64,000 nt of DNA. Source: Stenotrophomonas bentonitica. Lineage in GTDB: Bacteria > Pseudomonadota > Gammaproteobacteria > Xanthomonadales > Xanthomonadaceae. Made by a program: the position numbers and the translations under genes. Positions 48,828-57,443 of this stretch are shown one piece after another. Below the pieces are notes generated by a model. The model was not told where the DNA came from and searched no databases. It worked only from the letters and a program-made list of their open reading frames with translations. Position 1 is the stretch's first letter. Every line of letters begins with the position of its first letter. The stretch is from NCBI RefSeq assembly GCF_002887735.1, contig NZ_PKQP01000006.1:186001-250000 (forward strand), given 5' to 3'.

Positions 48828-49837
48828 GGAACGCTTCCCTGCCCTGTCCCCGGGACGCCCCGGCGGATCACCTGTGAAAAATCATCGTCTGCATGGCTCG
48901 CCCGCGCACGGTCGGTAATCCGGCCGCGTGCCTTCAGCGTTTCGAACGGTACGCCCGGCGTGAGCACGCCCAGATCGCGCGCGTACTCGGCGAAGTAGCC
49001 CGAGGCCAGCAGCCGGTAATCCATCGGCAGGCCCGGCGCGATCTGCTTGGCCAGTTCGTACACGATGGTGGTGCAGTTGCTGGTCAACGTGTTGTAGAAC
49101 GCCGGCGCGGCGTCGAGCTTGCGCGCCTCGCCAAGGTAGGAGACGAACAGGGCCTTGAGCTGCGCCTGGGTCATGCCGTGCAGGCGGTACAGATAGACGT
49201 CTTCGCCACGCGCGTTGGTACGCGTGCGCACGATGTCGGTTTCCTCCGAGGCGACCAGGGTCATCTCGAATTTGCGGAAGAACCCGCCCAGCGCGGAGAA
49301 CGACTCGCCGCGCTCCTTGCGGATCTCCAGCGAGAACACCAGGTAGCGGCCATCGTCGAAACCGAAGGAGATCAGCGTGTGCGCGATGGCCGGCCCCATC
49401 CAGTAGGACAGGATCAGATCGGCCGAGCGCAGCTGGTCCAGGTTGTACTCGCGGCGCACCCAGCGCGCGTCGTAGTCGGTCTCGCTGCGCCAGGTGAAGT
49501 CACGGACGTTGTCGAGCACCACGCGTGGGCCATCCACCTCGACCACCTTCAGGCGCTGGGCGACATCGTCGGCCCAGATCCGGTCCTGGCGCGGGGTGAG
49601 CAGCAGCCACCAGATGCCCGAGGCGACCAGTGCCACGCCGTACAGCACGCCCGGCCAGCGCCCGGCGCGCGCGCGCGCGACGCCAACCGCACCGGTGACG
49701 GCGAACACCGCCCACAGGCCGACCAGCAGATACCGCAACCAGCCGGGCCCCGGCAGCTGGTAGGCCAGCAAACCGGTGATCCACAGCGCCGCCAGCAGCA
49801 TCAGCAGCGCCAGCCCCCATCGTCCTGCCTTCTTCAC
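48824..49837 (-). CDS. DUF4105 (Lnb-like NlpC/P60-superfamily) membrane protein
   Basis: The 337-residue protein has three N-terminal membrane helices (about residues 7-27, 34-56, 62-80) and a periplasmic DUF4105 domain with the candidate catalytic pair His153 (IAHTLISFGF) and Cys255 (TLTSNCTTIVYEL) seen in this cysteine-peptidase-like family. Some DUF4105 proteins have been described as lipoprotein N-acyltransferases (Lnb) in other phyla, so a lipoprotein acyl-transfer role is conceivable but not shown. It is the upstream partner of the lipase lipoprotein, with overlapping start and stop. Confidence 0.85.
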   Translation of the reverse strand: MKKAGRWGLALLMLLAALWITGLLAYQLPGPGWLRYLLVGLWAVFAVTGAVGVARARAGRWPGVLYGVALVASGIWWLLLTPRQDRIWADDVAQRLKVVEVDGPRVVLDNVRDFTWRSETDYDARWVRREYNLDQLRSADLILSYWMGPAIAHTLISFGFDDGRYLVFSLEIRKERGESFSALGGFFRKFEMTLVASEETDIVRTRTNARGEDVYLYRLHGMTQAQLKALFVSYLGEARKLDAAPAFYNTLTSNCTTIVYELAKQIAPGLPMDYRLLASGYFAEYARDLGVLTPGVPFETLKARGRITDRARASHADDDFSQVIRRGVPGTGQGSVP

Positions 49838-50013
49838 GCATCGATCCGTCGTCTGTCCGGGGCGCTAGTTAGCCATAACCCCTGTGTTCGCCGCATGTCG
49901 AGCCTGTTCAGCTTCGACCCGGCGTTCACCCCCGACGCCGTCAGGGCCTGGCCTGGCCGCCCCGCGCGATCGCATACTGGGGCTACTCATTGGCTACCAG
50001 GGACGTGCCACCC

Positions 50014-50424
50014 ATGCAGGGACTGACCACCATCGGGGGGGTGCCCATCCAGCGCCACCATCTGCTGCGCTGCCATTGCGGGGCCGTCGTGCTGCGCCTG
50101 CACCTGCCGGACGGCGTGGTCTCGCCCCGCCGCTGCGATTGTTCGATGTGCAGGCGCCGCGGCGCGATCGTGGCCTCGGCGAAGCTGGCGGATCTGGAGA
50201 TCGTGCAGGGGCAGGACGAACTGCGGCTGTATCAGTTCAACACGCACGTCGCCCGCCACCACTTCTGCAGCGTGTGCGGCATCTACACGCACCATCAGCG
50301 ACGTTCTTCACCGGATGAATATGGCTACAACGTCGGCTGCCTGGACGGCGTCAATCCGTTCGATATCGGACAGGTGCCGGTGAATGACGGGGTCAACCAC
50401 CCCGCCGATGCCAACCGCGTTTAG
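50014..50424 (+). CDS. GFA-family (CENP-V/GFA) zinc protein
   Basis: The 136-residue protein has the glutathione-dependent formaldehyde-activating (GFA) cysteine set: LLRCHCGAVVLRLH, RRCDCSMCRRRGA, and HFCSVCGIYTHHQR. These cysteines bind two zinc ions. Family members take part in formaldehyde or glutathione adduct handling, but most are unstudied. A TTG at 49990 would add eight residues; ATG at 50014 is preferred. The C-terminal end converges on the small gene at 50421, overlapping by four bases. Confidence 0.9.
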   Translation: MQGLTTIGGVPIQRHHLLRCHCGAVVLRLHLPDGVVSPRRCDCSMCRRRGAIVASAKLADLEIVQGQDELRLYQFNTHVARHHFCSVCGIYTHHQRRSSPDEYGYNVGCLDGVNPFDIGQVPVNDGVNHPADANRV

Positions 50425-50639
50425 CGACGGCCCGGGCCGATCTTCTGCCACGGGGCCATGCCCTTGCGCCCATGCAGCAGCGGGCGCTTGAGCGGCATCC
50501 GGCGCGGCATCGGGATGCCCACCCCGGGCGCGGCGGTATCGTCCTGGCGCAGCGACTCCGCGCGCTGGCCGACCAGCAGGGCCGCCACTTCTTCCAACCC
50601 GTTTCGCATGGTCCGAGCGACCGTCTGCAGGGGATTCAT
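50421..50639 (-). CDS. Small basic protein of unknown function
   Basis: The 72-residue product, MNPLQTVARTMRNGLEEVAALL at the start and a basic Lys/Arg/Gly/Pro tail, has no signal peptide or known domain. A good TTGGAG sits eight bases before the ATG, which supports translation. It lies between the GFA gene, whose end it overlaps, and the RND pump on the same strand. Whether it is conserved cannot be judged from the window. Confidence 0.55.
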   Translation of the reverse strand: MNPLQTVARTMRNGLEEVAALLVGQRAESLRQDDTAAPGVGIPMPRRMPLKRPLLHGRKGMAPWQKIGPGRR

Positions 50640-50751
50640 GGCATGTCTCCAAGCGGTGTGGGGACGATCTACGCTAATGGCCCGCCGGCATGGAGACCGT
50701 GAACGGAATGGGTCAAGAAGATGAAATCCGGGATCCGGGGCGCCCCGCCAT

Positions 50752-53700
50752 TCAGTGTTCTGCCGCCCTATCCGGGCGGGGCTTGCCCAGCCGCCGCACC
50801 AGCACGAAGAACAGCGGCACCAGCACGATCGCCAGCAACGTGCCGGAGAGCATCCCGCCGATCACGCTGACGCCGATCTCGCGCCGGCTCACGGCGCCAG
50901 CGCCGGTGGCCAGGGCCAGCGGGATCACGCCGGCCACGAACGCCAGCGAGGTCATCACGATCGGCCGCAGGCGCAGGCGGGCGCCCTTCAGCGCCGCATC
51001 CACCGCTGAACTGCCCGCGCGGTACTCGGCCTCGGCGAATTCCACGATCAGGATCGCGTTCTTGGCCGACAGACCGATCGTGGTCAGCAGCCCCACCTGG
51101 AAGTAGATGTCGTTGACGAAGCCCGCCGCGGTGGTGGCGATCACCGTGCCGATCACGCCCAGCGGGATCACCAGCATCACCGCCACCGGCACGGTCCAGC
51201 TCTCGTAGAGCGCGGCCAGGCACAGGAAGATGAAGGCGATGGAGGCCGCATACAGCCACAACGTCTGGTTGCTGGACAGCTGTTCCTGGTAGGACAGTCC
51301 GCTCCACTGCAACGCGAACCCGGGCTGATCGGCCACCAGGGACTGCATCGTCTGCATCGCCTCGCCCGAGCTGCGCCCTTCGGCGGCACTGCCCTGGATC
51401 TGCATCGCCGGCAGGCCGTTGAAGCGCTGCTGCAGCTGGGGCCCGCGCGACCAGTGGCTGCTGGCGAAACTGGCGAACGAGGCCATCTGCCCGTTGCTGC
51501 CGCGCACATACCATTGGCCGATGTCATCGGGCACGCTGCGGTAGGGCTGGTCGCCCTGCACGTACACGCGCTTGACCCGGCCGCGGTCGAGGAAGTCGTT
51601 GACGTAGGTGCCGCCCCACGCAGAAGACAGCGTTGAATTGATGTCCGCCTGGGCCAGGCCCAGCGCACTGGCCTGCGCCTGGTCGATGTCCAGATGCAGC
51701 TCGGCCTTGTCGCCAAGGCCATTCAACCGCACCGAGGTGAGCCGGTCGTCATCGCTGGCGGCCTGCACCACCTTTTCCTGCGCCGCCTGCAGCGCCGGAC
51801 GCCCGGCCGCGCTGTTGTCCTGCAGCCACAACTCGAACCCGCTGGACTGCCCCAGCCCACGCACCGCCGGTGGCGCCAGCACGTTGACCTTCGCATCGGG
51901 CAGGTTGCGGAAGTGCGCGTTGGCACGGGCAATGATGGCCCCGGCGCTGTGCTCGGCGTCGCGCTCGGACCACGGCTTGAGCGCCATGAACCCCTGCCCG
52001 GCGTTCTGGCCGGTGCCGGCGTTGTTGCGGCCGACCACCACGAACACCACGTCCAGGCTGTCTTTTTCATGCTCCATGAAATAGCGGCTGATCTGTTCGC
52101 CCAGCGCCTCGGTGCGCGCCATCGGCGTGCCTTCGGGCGTGGAGAACTGGAACGTCACCTGGCCCTGGTCTTCCACCGGCAGGAAGCCGGTCGGCATGCG
52201 CGCGTACAACGCGACCACCCCGATCACCAGCAGCACATAGAAGGCCATCCAGCGCCGCGGATGCGCCACGATCCCGCCCAGCTTGCCGCGATACCCGTTC
52301 TGGCTGCGCTCCACGCCGCGGTTGAACCAGGCAAAGAAACGGCCCGGCGGCTTCTGCGCGCTGGACGGCTTGAGCAGGGTCGCGCACAGCGCCGGGGTCA
52401 GCGTCAGCGCGACCAGCGCCGACAGCGCCATCGCCGAGGCGATCGTGATCGAGAACTGCCGGTAGATGATGCCGGTGGAACCGCCGAACAAGGCCATCGG
52501 CAGGAACACCGCGCCGAGCACCACGGTGATGCCGACCAGCGCACCGGTGATCTCGCCCATCGATTTTTCGGTCGCCTCGCGCGGCGGCAGGTGTTCCTCG
52601 TGGATGATGCGTTCGACGTTCTCCACCACCACGATCGCATCGTCCACCAGCAGGCCGATCGCCAGCACCATCGCGAACAGGGTCAAGGTGTTGATGGTGA
52701 ACCCGGCCACCGCCAGCACGCCGAACGTGCCCAGCAGGACCACCGGTACGGTAATCGCCGGGATCAGGGTGGCGCGCAGGTTCTGCAGGAACAGGAACAT
52801 CACCGCCACGACCAGCACGATCGCCTCGATCAGGGTGTGGATGACGCCCTCGATGGAGACCCGCACGAAGGGCGTGCTGTCGCGCGGGTAGGCCACTTCC
52901 AGCCCCGGCGGGAAGCTGGGACGCAGGCGCTCGATCTCCGCGCGCACCGCATCGGCGGTTTCCAGCGCGTTGGCGCCGGAGGCCAGCGTCACCGAGAAAC
53001 CGGCCGCGGGATAGCCGTTGAGGAAGCTGCTGGTCTGGTAGTTTTCCGCGCCGATCTCCACCCGCGCCACATCGCCCAGGTGCACGGCCGCGCCGCTGGG
53101 CAGGGTGCGCAGGATGATCGCGCGGAACTGCTCGGCGGTCTGCAACCGCGACTGTGCGGTCACGGTCGCGTTGAGCGCCTGCTCCGGCCCGGTCGGCAAT
53201 GCGCCCAGTTCACCGGCGGTGACCTGGGTGTTCTGCGCCTGGATCGCGGCACGCACATCCGAGGGCATCAGATCGAACGCGCGCAGCTTGTGCGGGTCCA
53301 GCCAGATGCGCATCGCATAGGGCGAGCCGAACACGTTGATTTCGCCCACGCCGGGGATGCGGCTGATCGGGTCCTGCACATTGCTGACCAGGAAATCGGA
53401 GACGTCCACCCGTTCCATGCGCCGGTGGGTGTCATACAGCGACACCACCATCAGCGAATCGCCCTGCGATTTGGCCACGGTCACGCCCTGCTGCTGCACT
53501 TCCTGCGGCAGCCGGTTGATCGCCTGGTTGACGCTGTTCTGCACCTGCACCTGGGCAATGTCCGGGTTGGCGCGCTGGTCGAAGGTGACCGTGATCCGCG
53601 CCTGGCCCGAAGACGAACTGGTGGAAGAGAAATACAACAGGTGGTCGATGCCCTTGATCTGCTGCTCGATCACCTGGGTGACGCTGTCTTCCACTGTCTG

Positions 53701-53865
53701 TGCCGAGGCGCCGGTGTAGTTGGCGGTGATGTTGACCTGCGGTGGCGCGATGTCCGGGTACTGCTCCACCGGCAGCTGGGTCACCGCGATGGTGCCCAGC
53801 GCCATGATGCAGATGGCCAGGACCCAGGCGAAGACCGGGCGGTGGATGAAAAAGCGCGGCAGCAT
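50752..53865 (-). CDS. RND multidrug efflux pump, HAE1 family inner-membrane subunit
   Basis: The 1037-residue transporter matches AcrB/MexB/SmeE pumps. It starts MLPRFFIHRPVFAWVLAICIMALG, has the proton-relay pair Asp408-Asp409 in LLVDDAIVVVENVERI, the porter-domain and DNxP-type segments, and the late relay lysine in GLSAKNAILIVEFAE. It should pump drugs from periplasm and inner membrane with the fusion protein encoded seven bases upstream; no outer-membrane channel gene is adjacent, so it probably borrows a TolC-type one. A two-component system is transcribed away from the operon. It cannot be matched to a named Sme pump by sequence alone. Confidence 0.93.
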   Translation of the reverse strand: MLPRFFIHRPVFAWVLAICIMALGTIAVTQLPVEQYPDIAPPQVNITANYTGASAQTVEDSVTQVIEQQIKGIDHLLYFSSTSSSSGQARITVTFDQRANPDIAQVQVQNSVNQAINRLPQEVQQQGVTVAKSQGDSLMVVSLYDTHRRMERVDVSDFLVSNVQDPISRIPGVGEINVFGSPYAMRIWLDPHKLRAFDLMPSDVRAAIQAQNTQVTAGELGALPTGPEQALNATVTAQSRLQTAEQFRAIILRTLPSGAAVHLGDVARVEIGAENYQTSSFLNGYPAAGFSVTLASGANALETADAVRAEIERLRPSFPPGLEVAYPRDSTPFVRVSIEGVIHTLIEAIVLVVAVMFLFLQNLRATLIPAITVPVVLLGTFGVLAVAGFTINTLTLFAMVLAIGLLVDDAIVVVENVERIIHEEHLPPREATEKSMGEITGALVGITVVLGAVFLPMALFGGSTGIIYRQFSITIASAMALSALVALTLTPALCATLLKPSSAQKPPGRFFAWFNRGVERSQNGYRGKLGGIVAHPRRWMAFYVLLVIGVVALYARMPTGFLPVEDQGQVTFQFSTPEGTPMARTEALGEQISRYFMEHEKDSLDVVFVVVGRNNAGTGQNAGQGFMALKPWSERDAEHSAGAIIARANAHFRNLPDAKVNVLAPPAVRGLGQSSGFELWLQDNSAAGRPALQAAQEKVVQAASDDDRLTSVRLNGLGDKAELHLDIDQAQASALGLAQADINSTLSSAWGGTYVNDFLDRGRVKRVYVQGDQPYRSVPDDIGQWYVRGSNGQMASFASFASSHWSRGPQLQQRFNGLPAMQIQGSAAEGRSSGEAMQTMQSLVADQPGFALQWSGLSYQEQLSSNQTLWLYAASIAFIFLCLAALYESWTVPVAVMLVIPLGVIGTVIATTAAGFVNDIYFQVGLLTTIGLSAKNAILIVEFAEAEYRAGSSAVDAALKGARLRLRPIVMTSLAFVAGVIPLALATGAGAVSRREIGVSVIGGMLSGTLLAIVLVPLFFVLVRRLGKPRPDRAAEH

Positions 53866-53872
53866 CGGCCGC

Positions 53873-55078
53873 TCAGCCTTCGCCGGCCGGCGCGGCGGCA
53901 GGCGCCGGGGCCGGTGCGGCTGCGGTGGCGGGCTTGATGCGTACCGTGGCGCCTTCGCTCAGCCCCTGGCGGCCACTGAGCACGACCTGCTCACCGGCAC
54001 GCAGGCCCTCGAGCACCAGCCACTGGTCGCCCACCGCACGCGCCGTGGTGAAGGTGCGTTGATGCACGCGGCCATCCGCCCCCACCACCCACGCCAGCGC
54101 CTCGCCCTTCGGGCTGCGGTCCACCGCTGCCTGCGGTACCAGCAAGGCCTGCTGGCGCGTGCCCTGCCCGACCTGGGCGCGCACGTACATGCCGGGCAGC
54201 AGCTGTCCCTGTGGATTCGGGAACTGCGCACGCAGGGTAATGCTGCCGGTTTCCTGATCGACATCGATGTCGGCGAATTCCAGCGTGCCGGCCAGCGGGT
54301 AGGCGGTGCCATCGGAGAGCTTGAGCTGCACCGGCGCGCGGGTCGCCTCCACGCCACCGGCGGCGATCGCCCGGCGCAGCGCCAGGTATTCGTTGCTGGA
54401 CTGGGTGATATCCACGTTCATCGGGTCCACCTGCTGGATCCGCGCCAGCGGCTCGGCCTGGCCATCGGTCACCAGCGCGCCCGGGGTGAACAGCGCGCGG
54501 CCGATCCGCCCGCTGATCGGCGCGGTCACCCGGGCGAAGCCCAGGTTGGTACGTGCGGTATCGCGCACTGCCTGCGCCGCTTGCACCGCCGCCTCCGCCT
54601 GCTGGTGGGTGGCCACCGCGTCATCCACATCCTGCTGCGCTGCCAGCTGGCCCGCGCCCAGCTGCTGCATGCGCTGGGCACGCAGCCGTGCCGCCACCGC
54701 AGTGGCCTGCGCGGTGCGCACGTTGGCCTGCGCTTCGTTCACCGCGGCCTGGTACAGCGCCGGTTCGATCTGGAACAGCGGCTGCCCGGCCTTCACCCTC
54801 TCGCCCTGCTCGAACAACCGGGCCTGCAAGACCCCGGAGACCTGCGGGCGCACCTCCGATTCCTGCGACGCCACGGTCCGACCGGGAAGCTCCTGGGCCA
54901 GCGCCAGCGATTGGGCCTGCAGGGTCAGTACCGTCACCTCCGGCGCCGCGCCGGGCGCCTTGGGCGTCTGCTTGCTGCAGGCGCCCAGCGCCAACGCCGC
55001 CGCCAACCCCAGCAGCGTCAGACGCCAGGGGCCGGGCAACGGGCCAGAAGCCGGGGAGGACGGGAGCGGGTCGGTCAT
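53873..55078 (-). CDS. RND efflux periplasmic adaptor subunit
   Basis: The 401-residue lipoprotein (lipobox ALGACS near residue 33) has the membrane-fusion layout: biotinyl-lipoyl half motifs (VRPQVSGVLQARLFEQGERVKAGQPLFQIEP and RVTAPISGRIGRALFTPGALV), a coiled-coil hairpin between, and a beta-barrel domain (VDPMNVDITQSSNEYL). It links the pump to an outer-membrane channel. The C-terminus is an Ala/Pro tail. The start is the ATG that opens the signal peptide. A 147-base divergent region with an ATGAAA-TTTCAT repeat lies upstream. Confidence 0.93.
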   Translation of the reverse strand: MTDPLPSSPASGPLPGPWRLTLLGLAAALALGACSKQTPKAPGAAPEVTVLTLQAQSLALAQELPGRTVASQESEVRPQVSGVLQARLFEQGERVKAGQPLFQIEPALYQAAVNEAQANVRTAQATAVAARLRAQRMQQLGAGQLAAQQDVDDAVATHQQAEAAVQAAQAVRDTARTNLGFARVTAPISGRIGRALFTPGALVTDGQAEPLARIQQVDPMNVDITQSSNEYLALRRAIAAGGVEATRAPVQLKLSDGTAYPLAGTLEFADIDVDQETGSITLRAQFPNPQGQLLPGMYVRAQVGQGTRQQALLVPQAAVDRSPKGEALAWVVGADGRVHQRTFTTARAVGDQWLVLEGLRAGEQVVLSGRQGLSEGATVRIKPATAAAPAPAPAAAPAGEG

Positions 55079-55182
55079 GGGGGGCGGGATTCCAGGCGAG
55101 AACGGGGCAGGCGGCCCGGATGGCAGGGCCACTGCTCGGGGCGAATATAGGAGAACCCGGGCGAGGATCCGGCGAAAACCGC

Positions 55183-55198
55183 ATGAAACATTTTTCAT
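55183..55198. promoter_or_regulatory. Inverted repeat in the pump/two-component divergent promoter
   Basis: ATGAAA-CATT-TTTCAT, a six-base half-site repeated inverted with a four-base centre, sits 28 bases before the response-regulator start and 105 bases before the adaptor start. It is a plausible binding site for the encoded response regulator. No confirmed consensus is known to me. Confidence 0.45.
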
Positions 55199-55225
55199 TT
55201 GCAGTCCCCACAGGGGGTTGCGACG

Positions 55226-55939
55226 ATGCACCCGTCCCAATCGTCAAAGTGGCCCATGCCGCGCGTACTCACTATCGAGGACGACCTCGTCACCGCCGAG
55301 GAAATCGCTACGGAACTGCGCAGCCACGGCTTCGAGGTGGACCGGGTGGGCAACGGCGAGGACGGCCTGGCGATGGCCGCCCGCGGGGACTACGCCGTGA
55401 TCACCCTGGACCGCATGCTGCCGGGCATCGATGGCCTGGCCCTGGTCACCTCCCTGCGCCGCCAGGGCATCACCACCCCGGTACTGATGATCAGTGCCCT
55501 TTCCGACGTGGATGAGCGGGTCCGTGGCCTGCGCGCCGGCGGCGATGACTACCTGACCAAACCCTTCGCCTCGGACGAAATGGCGGCCCGCGTGGAGGTG
55601 CTGATCCGTCGCCACGGCCAGCCCGCCGTGACCGGCAACCAGCTGCGTGCCGGCGATCTGGAGCTGGACCTGATGACCCGCACCGCGCGCCGCGCCGGCG
55701 AGGAGATCCCCCTGCTGCCGACCGAGTTCAAACTGCTGGAGTTCCTGGTGCGCAACGCCGGCCAGGTGGTCACCCGCACCATGTTGTTCCAGGAGGTGTG
55801 GGGCTATCACTTCGATCCCGGCACCAACCTGATCGACGTCCACATCGGGCGCCTGCGCAAGCGCATCGACCAGCCGGGCCGTGCCCAGCCGATCCGTACC
55901 GTGCGTGGCACCGGGTATGTCCTGGACGACCATGTCTGA
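55226..55939 (+). CDS. OmpR-family response regulator next to an RND pump
   Basis: The 237-residue regulator has a receiver domain with phospho-acceptor Asp62 in VITLDRMLPGIDG and the conserved lysine in DDYLTKPF, and an OmpR/PhoB winged helix ending VHIGRLRKRI and VRGTGYVLDD. It overlaps the histidine kinase gene by eight bases. The likely target is the divergent RND operon. Start: ATG at 55226 after AGGGGG; MPRVLTIED at 55256 is the shorter choice. The SmeRySy regulators of S. maltophilia have this same divergent layout, but identity is not shown. Confidence 0.9.
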   Translation: MHPSQSSKWPMPRVLTIEDDLVTAEEIATELRSHGFEVDRVGNGEDGLAMAARGDYAVITLDRMLPGIDGLALVTSLRRQGITTPVLMISALSDVDERVRGLRAGGDDYLTKPFASDEMAARVEVLIRRHGQPAVTGNQLRAGDLELDLMTRTARRAGEEIPLLPTEFKLLEFLVRNAGQVVTRTMLFQEVWGYHFDPGTNLIDVHIGRLRKRIDQPGRAQPIRTVRGTGYVLDDHV

Positions 55940-57302
55940 TCACTGGCGTTCCTCCAGCAGCCGGCTGCTTGGGCTGTACTGCGTGCTGTTCGTCGCCTGG
56001 TCCAGCGTGCTGCTGGGCGTGATGTACTGGCGCGTCTCGGACTATCTCAACGACCTCGCCGAATCCGGCCTGCAGCAGCGCGCCCACCTGTTCGAGAAGT
56101 TCAACGGCCAGGCGCTGGACGATGCGCTGCGCGAAAGCCTGCGCTACGACCTGCACGGGGCGTATGCCTATGGCATCTTCAGCCGCGCCGGGGAGCCGCT
56201 GGCCGGCCCGCTGCTGGCGATTCCCGGCGACCTGCGCATGGATGGACATGCCCAGGCAGTGGATAGCTGGTCATTGCGCAGCGGCCCGATCAATGCCCCC
56301 GGGCGCGCGCTCGGGGTGGAAACCCAGGATGGCCGGCTGCTGGTGTTCGTGCGCCAGAGCGGCAAGCTCACCGCGGTCAACAGCATCATCCTCGATGCAC
56401 TGCTGTGGGGCGTTTCGCTGACCATCATTCCCGGCCTGGCCGGCTGGCACATCCTGCGCCGGCGCCCGTTGAAGCGGATCCAGGAGATAGAGGCCGCGAC
56501 CAAGCGGATCATCGCCGGCGATCTCGGCCAGCGCCTGCCGGTGTCCGGGCGCCCGGATGAGATCGACCGCCTGTCGAGCATCGTCAACGCCATGCTCGAA
56601 CGCATCGAGCAGCTGATGACCGAAGTCAAAGGCGTGTGCGACAGCATCGCGCACGATCTGCGTACCCCGCTCACCCGCCTGCGCGCGCATCTGTACCGCA
56701 CCCGTGTCGGGCTGGAGGAAGATGACCCGCGCGCGGCGCAGCTGGACAAGGCGCTGGACGAAACCGACCGGCTGATGGCCCGCTTCGGGGCGCTGCTGCG
56801 CATTTCCGAACTGGAAAGCCACCAGCGCCGCTCCGCCTTCGTCGAACTGGATGCGGGCGAGCTGCTGCGGGAGCTGCATGCGTTCTACCTGCCGCTGGCC
56901 GAGGAGAAGGACCAGCAGCTGCTGCTGGAGATCGACCCGCAGGTGGGCACGTTGTGGGGCGACCGCGAGCTGCTGTTCGAAGCATTGGCCAACCTGCTCT
57001 CCAACGCGCTGCACTTCACCCCCACCCAAGGCCGGATCGTGCTGCGCGCGGTGGACGACCGCGGCACACCGCGGATCGATGTGATCGACAATGGACCGGG
57101 CATTCCACCGCAGGACCGCACCCTGATCTACCAGCGCTTCTTCCGCGGCGGCAGTGGCGGCGAGTCCACCGAGGGGTTCGGGTTGGGGCTGTCGATCGTG
57201 GCCGCGATTGCCGGCCTGCACGGCTTCCGGGTCCGCGCCGGGGATGCCCCCGGGGGCGGGGCGTGGTTGAGCATCCGCTGTGCGGCCGAGGGCCTTCGCT
57301 GA
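55932..57302 (+). CDS. Sensor histidine kinase partner
   Basis: The 456-residue kinase has two membrane helices (RLLGLYCVLFVAWSSVLLGVMYW and SIILDALLWGVSLTIIPGLAGWHIL) flanking a periplasmic sensor part of about 140 residues, a HAMP segment, the dimerisation histidine His241 in CDSIAHDLRTPLTRLR, and the ATPase domain (LLSNALHFTPTQG, DNGPGIPPQD, GFGLGLSIV). It phosphorylates the adjacent regulator in response to an unknown envelope signal. A PepSY membrane gene follows 141 bases later. Confidence 0.92.
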   Translation: MSDHWRSSSSRLLGLYCVLFVAWSSVLLGVMYWRVSDYLNDLAESGLQQRAHLFEKFNGQALDDALRESLRYDLHGAYAYGIFSRAGEPLAGPLLAIPGDLRMDGHAQAVDSWSLRSGPINAPGRALGVETQDGRLLVFVRQSGKLTAVNSIILDALLWGVSLTIIPGLAGWHILRRRPLKRIQEIEAATKRIIAGDLGQRLPVSGRPDEIDRLSSIVNAMLERIEQLMTEVKGVCDSIAHDLRTPLTRLRAHLYRTRVGLEEDDPRAAQLDKALDETDRLMARFGALLRISELESHQRRSAFVELDAGELLRELHAFYLPLAEEKDQQLLLEIDPQVGTLWGDRELLFEALANLLSNALHFTPTQGRIVLRAVDDRGTPRIDVIDNGPGIPPQDRTLIYQRFFRGGSGGESTEGFGLGLSIVAAIAGLHGFRVRAGDAPGGGAWLSIRCAAEGLR

Positions 57303-57443
57303 ACGAGGGCGCATCGCGTCTGGCCGGTCTGGCCGGTCTGGGGGGAGGCTCTTTTGTATTCCCACCCGGCATCCGGATAATCCGTCGCGACCTGCCCGCC
57401 GGTCGCAACACCGCGTGCCTCCAGCCATCGCCCGAGAGCCTTC

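Noticed and set aside
51694-53937. Long open frame antisense to the RND pump gene
   Set aside because: It is a histidine/glutamine/arginine-rich shadow of a strongly supported transporter gene.
50752-57302. Naming the pump SmeYZ and regulators SmeRySy
   Set aside because: The divergent layout fits, but without alignment the pump cannot be separated from other HAE1 pumps of the genus.
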